6,789 nt of DNA from positions 1 to 6,789 of the forward strand of contig JAHYJF010000194.1 of the NCBI GenBank assembly GCA_019428955.1, in the 5' to 3' direction. How positions within the stretch are numbered: position 1 is the stretch's first letter; the number at the start of each line of letters is the position of its first letter. Below are positions 1 to 6,459 of this stretch, one piece after another. This DNA is from Burkholderiaceae bacterium (GTDB taxonomy: Bacteria > Pseudomonadota > Gammaproteobacteria > Burkholderiales > Burkholderiaceae_E). Both the position numbers and the translations under genes were made by a program. Below the pieces are notes generated by a model. The model saw only the letters and a list, made by a program, of their open reading frames with translations, was not told where the DNA came from and made no database searches.

Positions 1-656
1 TTGATCCCGCCATGGTGAAACGGCGCTGGTCGGTGATCCTGGAGCGCACTGTGCGGGAACTCCAGGGAACGCCCTGCATCGACCTTGACCATGCGCCGGT
101 ACCGAAACAGCAGATCGCCTGTACCCGGTCGTTCGGACATGCGGTGACCGAGCTCAAGGACCTGAACGAGGCCATCACCGAGTTTGCCAGCCGGGCAGCC
201 CAAAAGCTCCGCACGCAGGGGAGTCTGGCTGGGCAGGTGCTGGTGTTCATCCGGACCAGCCCATTCAGGAAAGACCCGCAATACAGCCGCTCGATGACGG
301 TGCCGCTACGCCACCCCAGCGCGGACACGGCACTGATCGTGACGGCGGCCCTGGCGGGCCTGCGCGCCATTTTTCAACCCGGCTTCAAATACGCCAAAGC
401 AGGGATCATGCTGATGGAGTTGCAGCCAGACACGGTGCAGCAGATTGAGCTGGACTTGCAGGACGATGATGCGCAGGAGGGCAGGGGGTGCCTCATGACG
501 ACACTGGACACCCTCAATCAACGTTACGGGCAGGGAACGATACTGATGGCCAGTGCCGGCCTGGCAGGCGACAGACGAGCCTGGTCGATGAAGCAGGAAC
601 GCCGGACGCCGGGTTACACGACATGCTGGGAGGATATGCCGGTGGTAAGGGCTTAG
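1..656 (+). CDS. umuC: UmuC-type Y-family DNA polymerase (Pol V catalytic subunit), C-terminal part
   Basis: The reading frame is already open at the window edge (first full codon at position 3, reading Asp-Pro-Ala before the first Met at 12), so the gene is cut by the window and only about the last 217 codons are seen. UmuC is the error-prone polymerase that copies damaged DNA in the SOS response together with processed UmuD and RecA. The visible part holds the little-finger region, including QIACTRSFG, SPFRKDPQYS and PGFKYAKAG, and ends with the DUF4113 tail (MKQERRTPGYTT...WEDMP) typical of UmuC. The segment QQIELDL, just before the tail, may be the sliding-clamp contact; that is inference. 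The palm domain with the catalytic acids lies outside the window. The end at TAG 654-656 gives a normal C-terminus, so nothing suggests decay. Any LexA box and umuD would be upstream. Confidence 0.93.
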   Translation, partial: DPAMVKRRWSVILERTVRELQGTPCIDLDHAPVPKQQIACTRSFGHAVTELKDLNEAITEFASRAAQKLRTQGSLAGQVLVFIRTSPFRKDPQYSRSMTVPLRHPSADTALIVTAALAGLRAIFQPGFKYAKAGIMLMELQPDTVQQIELDLQDDDAQEGRGCLMTTLDTLNQRYGQGTILMASAGLAGDRRAWSMKQERRTPGYTTCWEDMPVVRA

Positions 657-698
657 CCCTGGTACGCATGTTAGTAGCATGGGGGCCAGCTGCAAAAT

Positions 699-1016
699 TC
701 ATGAGTAATAAATGGCGATCCAGACGGTTTCTTCGTCTGGTGTTGTCCATTCGACCCGGTGCTTTCGATGTGCGGGGATGTTGATATAGTCGCCGGCCTT
801 CAGGTGCACAGTTTCGTTTAAGAACTGCAGCTTAGCCTCTCCATTGACCAGCAATACCCATTCGTTTTGATCCTGGTCGTACCAGAAGTCAGGGGGCGAC
901 TGATGCCCTTTTGAGACGATGCGCTCAATTCTCATGCCGTCAGCGGCTAGGATGGTCTGAACAAGTTCCGCGGGCAGGTCTGCTGGCATTTTGCAAAGTG
1001 AATTGGTTTTGTCCAC
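699..1016 (-). CDS. Small single-domain cupin protein
   Basis: A 105-residue protein that folds as one cupin barrel. The first motif region is PPDFWYDQDQNEWVLLVNG (residues 41-59): the usual His-x-His metal ligands are replaced by Tyr/Asp/Gln, while the motif Glu (E52) is kept. The second motif is GDYINIPAHRKHRVEW (75-90) and keeps its His (H86). Short cupins with this FWYDQ..EWV pattern are widespread in proteobacteria and mostly uncharacterised; a substrate cannot be read from sequence. I chose the GTG start because AAAGG lies 9 nt upstream on the minus strand, whereas the internal ATG (residue 10) has no such site. The gene is convergent with umuC, 42 bp apart, so it has its own promoter in the 1017-1600 gap. 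The domain call is firm; any function is open. Confidence 0.85.
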   Translation of the reverse strand: MDKTNSLCKMPADLPAELVQTILAADGMRIERIVSKGHQSPPDFWYDQDQNEWVLLVNGEAKLQFLNETVHLKAGDYINIPAHRKHRVEWTTPDEETVWIAIYYS

Positions 1017-1040
1017 GAATGTCTGCCTTTACGTTTCGTG

Positions 1041-1052
1041 TTGACGCGTCAA
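1041..1052. promoter_or_regulatory. Perfect 12-bp palindrome upstream of the cupin gene, possible operator
   Basis: TTGACGCGTCAA reads identically on both strands and sits 25 bp upstream of the cupin GTG start, where a dimeric regulator would sit. It carries a TTGACG hexamer on each strand, but no acceptable -10 follows at 16-18 bp on the minus strand, so I read it as a possible operator rather than a promoter. The regulator is unknown. Confidence 0.25.
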
Positions 1053-1163
1053 TTGTCCATCCGATCGCTTCGCGACCTTTTAAAAACGATGGCAAAATGC
1101 AATTTTGGCTGAGTCTACAGATTGCACTGCTTGAAATTACATGACAGATGTTGCACTAACCCA

Positions 1164-1182
1164 GCCCCCCAAATGGGGGGGC
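1164..1182. repeat. G/C-only hairpin (7-bp stem, 5-base loop)
   Basis: GCCCCCC pairs with GGGGGGC around the loop AAATG, giving a stem of seven G-C pairs in an otherwise AT-rich gap. No run of T follows on either strand, so it does not look like a standard intrinsic terminator. The TTGCACT repeat pair lies just to its left. It could be part of the end of a mobile element or a structured RNA; the sequence does not decide. Confidence 0.5.
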
Positions 1183-1600
1183 AGTCAATCAGATAAATTT
1201 AGCTTACTATGGGCACGACGACACCCTTTTGGTTAAACCCACAGACTTTGATCTAGCGGCAGGCCTTAAGATCGAAAGGAAATATCCGTTCTATGTCGAG
1301 ATTTGTGAAGTTCTTTATAGGTCGCGCCCATGAGGCGAATCTGACCATGCATGTTGAGAAAACCGTTTTTTTTGGGATTTTGAGTAACTGTCAAGTCTAA
1401 GCGCCTGTTGGATTTCGCAGCGCGGCACGAACACAGGACCATGACAAACTTTCTTGAAAATTTGCACTCCGATCATTGCCATTTATGCGGGTTGCTGCCC
1501 GAGAGGCACTGCTGATGGCACCTGCTGGTCCGCCGGCAACGCTCCGGCATTTGACTATCAGCCGCACTTCTGCCTACCGTTCACATAACATAAAAGAGAC

Positions 1601-3067
1601 ATGACTACAAACAAGAGTTACTCAGGGGAACTTGCGGCAAAGCTGGCCGACTATCGCCAGCGCGGGCAGAAGGAAGCGAGCAAGCTGCGGCCGGCGCAGG
1701 ACGCCGCCGTGCCGGACCAGAACGAGAGCGCCCTGCGATCCGAGGCCGAGGGGTGGCTCAGCAGTGAACAGCGGCAATTCGACACGACACTCACAGAGCT
1801 GTCGCGCGGCGTAACCGAAGCCCGCCAGAAGGCGATTGAGCTCAGAGGCCAAGTCGACCAGATCGTTGGCGACGACTCTGCCAGCAGCGCCATCGAAGCC
1901 GAGCTCGCGGGTGACCGCCCCGCCCTGGTCAACGTGACCGAGGCTCGACTCCGCGCAGAGGTTGCTCTTAAGTACTTCAGGGCCGCCAACGACATCCATG
2001 AGGAAGCTCGCTACCCTGACAGCAAGATTCACCACGTGGCAGTCGTGCTGGTGCTGGCGCTGATCGAGACAGTGGTAAATACGTTTTTCTACGAGAACAG
2101 TCAGGGCCTGCTAGGCGGCTTCTTCGTAGCGCTTGGTATCACCACACTTAACATCGGCTTCGCGCTGCTCTTCGGATACTGGTTCCGGTATCAGAATCTG
2201 GCCGCGATAGACAAAAAAGTGGCGGGCTGGATGGCGATGGCCGCGTTTATCTTCGTGACCATCTTCTTCAACGCTCTATTTGCGGCGTTCAGGACGGAGT
2301 ACCAGCTTGTGCTCGACCCCTCAGACTTCAAGGAGCTCAACGCGGCCTTCCAGCGCGCATGGCCCGAGGCCATGCTCATCTTCCGCGGCGACCCGCAGTT
2401 CAGGGACTTGTGGAGCTTCGTGCTGTTCGGTATGGGCGTCCTGCTGGGCATCCTCGCGTTCTGGAAGGGGTATACCGCTGATGACAAGTATCCCGGGCAC
2501 GGCGACATGGACCGAGACTACAAGAAGGCGTCCGCCGAAGAAGCTCAGCAGCAGAACCTGGTGCGGCAGAAAGTGCGCGAACTGCTCCATCACCGAAGCG
2601 CCACCGTCCAAGCAGCTTTGCACGAGCCTTCCACGCAGGTCGGCATGCTGGCACGACGTGTCGCCGAGCTAACCCACGCTCGAGGATCGCTGCAGACACA
2701 AGCTTCGGCTATCCAGCGTGATTACTCGCTTGTGGTCGACGCGTATCGAAGCGCCAACAACTCGGTCCGTTCGGTGCCGTCGCCGACTTACTTCAGCCAG
2801 CCCACTTTGCTGTCTATGAGCGTTGACGGCAAGGGCGCCGATGCAGTGCTCGCCGAGCTGGCTGCGGTGCAGCAGGAGCTCAAGACCATGTCGGATGCCA
2901 ACCGGGAACCTCTCAACGAGAGGTTGAAGACACAGCAGCAGAACAGCACTAAGCTGCTTGGCACGACTCTCCCGGACTACTTCGACGCCGTGAGGAAGGA
3001 CGCCGAAGCGGCGATTTCCCAAATGACACCAACGATTCACCGCGTTCCCGCGGTGCCTACGAACTGA
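1601..3067 (+). CDS. Four-helix membrane protein with coiled-coil ends, operon gene 1, function unknown
   Basis: The 488-residue product has no family I can name. Residues 1-135 are charged and helical, likely a cytoplasmic coiled coil. Four membrane helices follow at about 145-163, 169-195, 208-230 and 270-289. Notable features are a glutamate inside the first helix (E156, in LALIETVVN), an asparagine in the second (N184), and a YPGHGDMDRDY segment (297-307) right after the last helix. Residues 305-488 are again helical and rich in Gln, Ala and Glu, with a Pro-rich end. The two soluble parts lie on the same side of the membrane if there are four helices. The start at 1601 follows AAAAGAGAC, a weak ribosome site with short spacing. 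It is the first gene of the operon, 2 nt before the next, which suggests a scaffold or sensor for the motor-like pair downstream; that role is inference. Confidence 0.85.
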   Translation: MTTNKSYSGELAAKLADYRQRGQKEASKLRPAQDAAVPDQNESALRSEAEGWLSSEQRQFDTTLTELSRGVTEARQKAIELRGQVDQIVGDDSASSAIEAELAGDRPALVNVTEARLRAEVALKYFRAANDIHEEARYPDSKIHHVAVVLVLALIETVVNTFFYENSQGLLGGFFVALGITTLNIGFALLFGYWFRYQNLAAIDKKVAGWMAMAAFIFVTIFFNALFAAFRTEYQLVLDPSDFKELNAAFQRAWPEAMLIFRGDPQFRDLWSFVLFGMGVLLGILAFWKGYTADDKYPGHGDMDRDYKKASAEEAQQQNLVRQKVRELLHHRSATVQAALHEPSTQVGMLARRVAELTHARGSLQTQASAIQRDYSLVVDAYRSANNSVRSVPSPTYFSQPTLLSMSVDGKGADAVLAELAAVQQELKTMSDANREPLNERLKTQQQNSTKLLGTTLPDYFDAVRKDAEAAISQMTPTIHRVPAVPTN

Positions 3068-3069
3068 AC

Positions 3070-3852
3070 ATGGCATACACTGAAAAAGACAAGAAAGGCT
3101 TTTTGCTCATGGGCGTCGTGGCCGTGGCCCTGGTCGCCATCGTCGTCGTAAAGCTGGCAGTTGGCACACCCGCTAAGCCCGGGCCCGACGGGTGTGTCGG
3201 CAAGGTCACGGCCAACACCGTTATCGTGCTCGACCATAGCGAAACGCTGTCGCAACAGACGCTCGCGGAAATTGCCACGCGAGCGCTGGACCACGTCCTG
3301 AACAAGACACAGGTCAACGAGAGAGTGACTGTTTTCAACGTATCCGATCACTCGAAGAAGCAGCTCACGCCCACCTTCAGCCGCTGCAAGCCACCGCAGG
3401 AAGGGAACCGCGCAATTGAAAATACGCGCGGGCTTGAGAAGACCTTCAAGGTCACGTTCCTCGAGCCGCTGAAGGCCGTGCTTAAGGCCGAGCCGGTCGG
3501 TGCCAAAGAATCGCCGGTCGCACAGGCACTCATCGACATCTCACTGACCCAGTACCTAAGGGGCGAGCGGAACTCTTTGCTCATCTTCTCTGACATGTTG
3601 GAGAACACGCCGAAGTTTTCCATGTACAGATGCTCCGATGCCAAGCAGGCAGTTGGCCGGTTCCGCGATTCCCGCAAGGGTGCCCAAGAGCGCCCGCAGT
3701 TTCGGCACACAAGCGTGTCTCTGAATATGATTCCGCGCCTGGACGTAGCCAAGCCAGCGCTGAAGTGCCGCGACCAGGTGTGGGAGTGGTTCTTCGGTGA
3801 CAACGAGGGTGAAGGTGCTCGATCAGAAATCGACTATTTGCCCGGGGCTTGA
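3070..3852 (+). CDS. Membrane-anchored von Willebrand A-like protein, operon gene 2
   Basis: The 260-residue product has a short charged N-terminus, one membrane helix (about 11-31) and a soluble domain expected in the periplasm. That domain starts with VIVLDHSETLS (51-61), matching the first strand and metal site (Asp-x-Ser-x-Ser/Thr) of von Willebrand A domains. SPVAQAL (148-154) lies where the second metal-site Thr normally sits, with Ser in its place. SLLIFSDM (169-176) matches the later strand with its Ser-Asp. The metal site is thus variant but perhaps working. Four cysteines (42, 106, 188, 233) all lie outside the membrane and could form two disulfides, which supports a periplasmic location. 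Von Willebrand A domains usually bind protein partners. It starts 2 nt after the previous stop with no clear ribosome site, so it is probably translationally coupled. The fold is inferred from motifs alone. Confidence 0.85.
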   Translation: MAYTEKDKKGFLLMGVVAVALVAIVVVKLAVGTPAKPGPDGCVGKVTANTVIVLDHSETLSQQTLAEIATRALDHVLNKTQVNERVTVFNVSDHSKKQLTPTFSRCKPPQEGNRAIENTRGLEKTFKVTFLEPLKAVLKAEPVGAKESPVAQALIDISLTQYLRGERNSLLIFSDMLENTPKFSMYRCSDAKQAVGRFRDSRKGAQERPQFRHTSVSLNMIPRLDVAKPALKCRDQVWEWFFGDNEGEGARSEIDYLPGA

Positions 3853-3853
3853 C

Positions 3854-5515
3854 ATGCAGCAGCTAGCCACGCCCCCTGGAAGCAGCTTTTTTGCGCGCCT
3901 TCAGACTTGCGCGTTCATATCCTTCGCCCTGCTTGTGACAGCTACCGCCATGAACCTCCCGCCCTGGGTGGCGATGCTGGGCGGCGGTGCGCCCTTGGTC
4001 TACTACCATGTTTTCTACCTTACACCACGGGCCAAGCTCGGTTTGAGTCAGGCGGCTATCGACAGTGTTTACTACTTCGGTTTCCTTGTCACCATCGCCG
4101 CGTTGGGCGTGAGCGCAGTCAGCCTGGCGGTTAACTCAGGCAAGGTACCGCTGAACGACATCGCATTTCAGTTCGGCCTGGGCCTGATGGCCACGGGGTA
4201 TGCGGTCTTGGCGCGCATGCATCTGACGAGCATCAGCACATGGGTCGAAGAGGCTTCGCCGGAGGCCGTGCTCGACCGCTACGTTCAGCGCTCGCGGGAG
4301 CTGGTCACCAATGTCGAGCTTGCGTCTGAGCAGTTCGTGCAGTTGTCGAGCAACCTCATGGCTCGGTCACAGGATGTTGCCGACATGGCTAGGCGGATCA
4401 CTGAGAAGTCCATGCTCGATGTAGCCCGGATGTTTGACGAAGAGCTGCGTGGGACACTGGCCTCGGCGAGAGCCGGACTCACCGAAATTCGCGGGCTGGT
4501 AAACGAGACGTCTTTCGTGCAGGAGCGCGAAGCCCTCGTCCGCAGCGTCAAAGTGACCCTGGGCGCAGTCTCCACGCTGAACAAGGCGCTGGAAGAGTTT
4601 GCGATGCGCGCAGGAGAGGGCGCGCGTACGTCGCATGCCGCGACGGCGACCTCCAGTGCTCTCAACGAATCGCTCACAACCTTCCACGCAAATCTCGAAA
4701 GAATGGCAGCCGAAGACGGGCCGCTGCTGGGCAGCGCTAAGTCACTCGGTGAGGCTCAGGTGGCCGTCAGCGAAGGAACGCAGAAGATGGGTCAGGTGGT
4801 GGGCGAGCTCACTGAGATGGCTGGGACGGTCTCAGGCATGGGGTCGACTTACAAGCACATCAAGACGCTGAGCATGAAGGCCAACGAGCAGTTGGAGGCG
4901 CTCGTCGTCTCTGCCGGGAAGCTGGACGAAGCTACACGTCACATCGAGAAGTCTGCAGCTGCCACTTCAGGCCTGGCGGTCGGTATCGAACAAGCCAATC
5001 TCGCTCTGCCCGGCCTGAGCCAACAGGCCGAAGCGCTGGACGCGAGGTTCGGGGAGTTGACGAAGACGATGAGCGTGGTGGATCAGCGTCTCGCCGGGAT
5101 ACCCAAGCCTGTGGATGCAGTCCTCAATCTGAGCACCGAGCTCACGGGGGCGCTGGGGGCCGTGGTGCAGGTGCTGCAGACAATTTCGGCTGAGGCTAAG
5201 ACATTGGCTGGCTACTCGGCTCAACACGCGCAGTCAATGGAGCAGGCACAACAAGCCACCCACAGCACTCGTGAACTTCAGGCAACCACGGACTCGGTTC
5301 AGATGCTGATTGGTCGCCTGGGGGTTACGGTGGACCGCCTGAACGAGAGCCTCGGGGCGTCCACTGGGACCTTGAAGGCAGCTGTGGATACAGCGACAAC
5401 GTCGCTGGAGACCGATGTCAAGCGTTCGGCAGAGACGGCGCGCATGTTCACCGAGCGGTTAACAGATGTGGCGCAAATCATCATCGACCGCACGCGTGAG
5501 AGTAGGCCGCAATGA
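3854..5515 (+). CDS. MotA/ExbB/ZorA-like ion-channel subunit with long coiled-coil tail, operon gene 3
   Basis: The 553-residue product has four membrane helices at about 15-34, 37-56, 73-93 and 101-122, then over 400 residues of Ala/Ser/Thr/Gln/Glu-rich helix with no further membrane segment. Helix 3 contains GFLVTIAALG and helix 4 LMATGYAVLA. Threonines 80 and 114 are 34 apart and in contexts like the pore threonines of E. coli ExbB (T148 and T181) and TolQ (T145 and T178). Four helices plus a long cytoplasmic tail resemble ZorA of Zorya, where the tail reaches into the cytoplasm. I set the start at ATG 3854, one base after the previous stop, matching the spacing in this operon. A GTG at 3797, with GGGAG 10 nt upstream, would add 19 residues and overlap gene 2 by 56 bp. 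It overlaps the next gene by ATGA, fitting a stoichiometric complex. Family placement is inference. Confidence 0.85.
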   Translation: MQQLATPPGSSFFARLQTCAFISFALLVTATAMNLPPWVAMLGGGAPLVYYHVFYLTPRAKLGLSQAAIDSVYYFGFLVTIAALGVSAVSLAVNSGKVPLNDIAFQFGLGLMATGYAVLARMHLTSISTWVEEASPEAVLDRYVQRSRELVTNVELASEQFVQLSSNLMARSQDVADMARRITEKSMLDVARMFDEELRGTLASARAGLTEIRGLVNETSFVQEREALVRSVKVTLGAVSTLNKALEEFAMRAGEGARTSHAATATSSALNESLTTFHANLERMAAEDGPLLGSAKSLGEAQVAVSEGTQKMGQVVGELTEMAGTVSGMGSTYKHIKTLSMKANEQLEALVVSAGKLDEATRHIEKSAAATSGLAVGIEQANLALPGLSQQAEALDARFGELTKTMSVVDQRLAGIPKPVDAVLNLSTELTGALGAVVQVLQTISAEAKTLAGYSAQHAQSMEQAQQATHSTRELQATTDSVQMLIGRLGVTVDRLNESLGASTGTLKAAVDTATTSLETDVKRSAETARMFTERLTDVAQIIIDRTRESRPQ

Positions 5516-6201
5516 GGCGCAGCGATGATATTTTCTTTTTCACGCTGATTGACTTTTTGTTGCAGGTGTTCTTCTTTGGCCTGCTGCTCTTTGTCGTTGG
5601 GCAGCACCTGAAGAGTGATGAGGAACGCAACAGGGCGACTGAGATCAAGGAGCGCGAACACCTCTTGAAAGCAGCGGGTGTCTCGAGCATCACAGAGCTC
5701 ACTGACCGTTTGACCAAGATGGCGCCTCTAGACCAACTGCTTGGCTCCAGCGACTTCATTGCCCGAAACGGAGGCGAGAAGGCCGTACAGGCTGCCGTGG
5801 CTGCTGTAAGCGCTGCCGGCGGCGTGGAAAAAGTTGCCAAGCTAAAGAACGAGGTTGATGCCATGACCGACCGTATAGCAAAGCTCAAGGGTTGGGGCAA
5901 GGTCTCCTGCATTCCGAACATCACTGTCAAGGGCGTCGTGCGGCCCAAGTCCATCGCCACCGTCGTGGTCGCGGACGAGATGGTGACTCTGCAGAATCCG
6001 ACGCCTGAGCTGCATCAGTTGCTAAGCTCGCTTGGTATGCGGTTTGAGTCGGTTGAGGCTCTCAGTCCGGCCGCTTTCAGGAGGACGTTCGCCGGCGTCG
6101 TGACCAAGCAGCCCGAGTGCCGTTACTTTCTCGACGTCGTCACAAAGACACGCTTTTTGGCGCCGATGCGGGACGTGTGGTCGGCCTTTCGGACGCAGTG
6201 A
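5512..6201 (+). CDS. ExbD/MotB/ZorB-like single-helix motor subunit, operon gene 4
   Basis: The 229-residue product has a six-residue N-terminus and one membrane helix (about 7-30) with an aspartate near its start (D14, in TLIDFLLQVFFFG). This matches the position of the ion-carrying Asp of ExbD, TolR and MotB (compare the Leu/Ile-Asp-Val pattern of ExbD and TolR). A charged helical stretch (34-126) is followed by a compact C-terminal domain (about 127-229) with two cysteines (C133, C203) that could pair in the periplasm. The last strand and helix (CRYFLDVVTKT...MRDVWSAF) recall the ExbD periplasmic fold. No OmpA-like peptidoglycan-binding motif is visible, unlike MotB and ZorB. The start lies in the stop codon of gene 3 (ATGA), which implies coupled translation. 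The Asp and the gene order are seen; the motor role is inferred. Confidence 0.87.
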   Translation: MRRSDDIFFFTLIDFLLQVFFFGLLLFVVGQHLKSDEERNRATEIKEREHLLKAAGVSSITELTDRLTKMAPLDQLLGSSDFIARNGGEKAVQAAVAAVSAAGGVEKVAKLKNEVDAMTDRIAKLKGWGKVSCIPNITVKGVVRPKSIATVVVADEMVTLQNPTPELHQLLSSLGMRFESVEALSPAAFRRTFAGVVTKQPECRYFLDVVTKTRFLAPMRDVWSAFRTQ

Positions 6202-6204
6202 CCC

Positions 6205-6459
6205 ATGACTGCCGAAACAGACCCCCTGCCTAAGCTGCGCGCCAAACTGGATGAGCTTGAGGCACAGGTGAGACAGTGCCTTAGTTCTGCTGTCGACCGG
6301 ACTTCACCGCTGCAGTCCTGTACCAAACTCTTCGACGACCGAGAAACCTCGTCACAACCGTCTGACCGTCTGGGTGACAATGCTACAGGGATCAAGTCGG
6401 AGAAGCCCCCTGAGTCTTTTCTTAGCCGCATCGCGCGCTTCTTTGGGGTCGGACGTTGA
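6205..6459 (+). CDS. Small hydrophilic protein with amphipathic C-terminus, operon gene 5
   Basis: An 84-residue product, 3 nt after the gene 4 stop. Residues 5-30 (PLPKLRAKLDELEAQVRQCL) should form a short coiled coil; 31-66 is polar and probably disordered; ESFLSRIARFFGVGR (70-84) could form an amphipathic helix with Phe, Leu and Ile on one face and Arg on the other, suited to lying on a membrane. There is no signal peptide or membrane helix. The ribosome site is weak, so translation probably depends on gene 4. Its stop overlaps the start of the nuclease remnant (TTGA). I do not recognise a family. Operon position and codon use like its neighbours support it as a real gene, with less certainty than genes 1-4. 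Confidence 0.65.
   Translation: MTAETDPLPKLRAKLDELEAQVRQCLSSAVDRTSPLQSCTKLFDDRETSSQPSDRLGDNATGIKSEKPPESFLSRIARFFGVGR

Larger units (their letters stand above)
1017..1600. other. Gene-free intergenic region between the cupin gene and the operon
   Basis: This 584-bp stretch is richer in A and T than its flanks and lies between divergent genes, so promoters for both the cupin gene (leftward) and the five-gene operon (rightward) should be here. I see a 12-bp palindrome (1041-1052), a short hairpin CAAAAT-GCA-ATTTTG near 1093-1107, two copies of TTGCACT (1122-1128 and 1151-1157), the G/C hairpin at 1164-1182, an 8-T run (1366-1373) without a GC stem, and a small GCCGG/CCGGC hairpin (1532-1548). 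There is no convincing sigma-70 promoter: TTGACT at 1551 is a fair -35, but the -10 at the right distance (TACCGT) is poor. A 57-codon frame (1160-1333) without a start codon and short ATG frames at 1293 and 1441 look like chance or long-decayed DNA. It could be the left edge of an island or an old insertion scar. Confidence 0.6.

Noticed and set aside
720..740. CCAGACG/CGTCTGG hairpin as a terminator between the convergent genes
   Set aside because: It lies inside the cupin coding region and is not followed by a T run on either strand.
1160..1333. A 57-codon open frame on the + strand in the gene-free region
   Set aside because: It has no start codon or ribosome site, and a run of this length is expected by chance. 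No recognisable family.
1293..1400. 35-codon ATG frame preceded by AAAGGA
   Set aside because: Spacing to the AAGGA is about 12 nt, the peptide has no recognisable features, and nothing ties it to a neighbour.
1441..1515. 24-codon ATG frame with a Cys-His-x-Cys cluster, possible leader peptide
   Set aside because: Very short, with AGGA only 2 nt from the ATG and no attenuator-like structure after it.
1551..1579. TTGACT / TACCGT as a sigma-70 promoter for the operon
   Set aside because: Spacing is right (17 bp) but the -10 matches only three of six bases, so I could not support it as a feature.
3797..3853. GTG start adding 19 residues to gene 3
   Set aside because: It would overlap gene 2 by 56 bp, whereas ATG 3854 fits the 1-3 nt spacing of the operon. 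GGGAG upstream keeps it possible.
1601..6459. Classical Zorya system
   Set aside because: No ZorC, ZorD helicase or ZorE nuclease is encoded, and gene 4 lacks the OmpA-like domain of ZorB.
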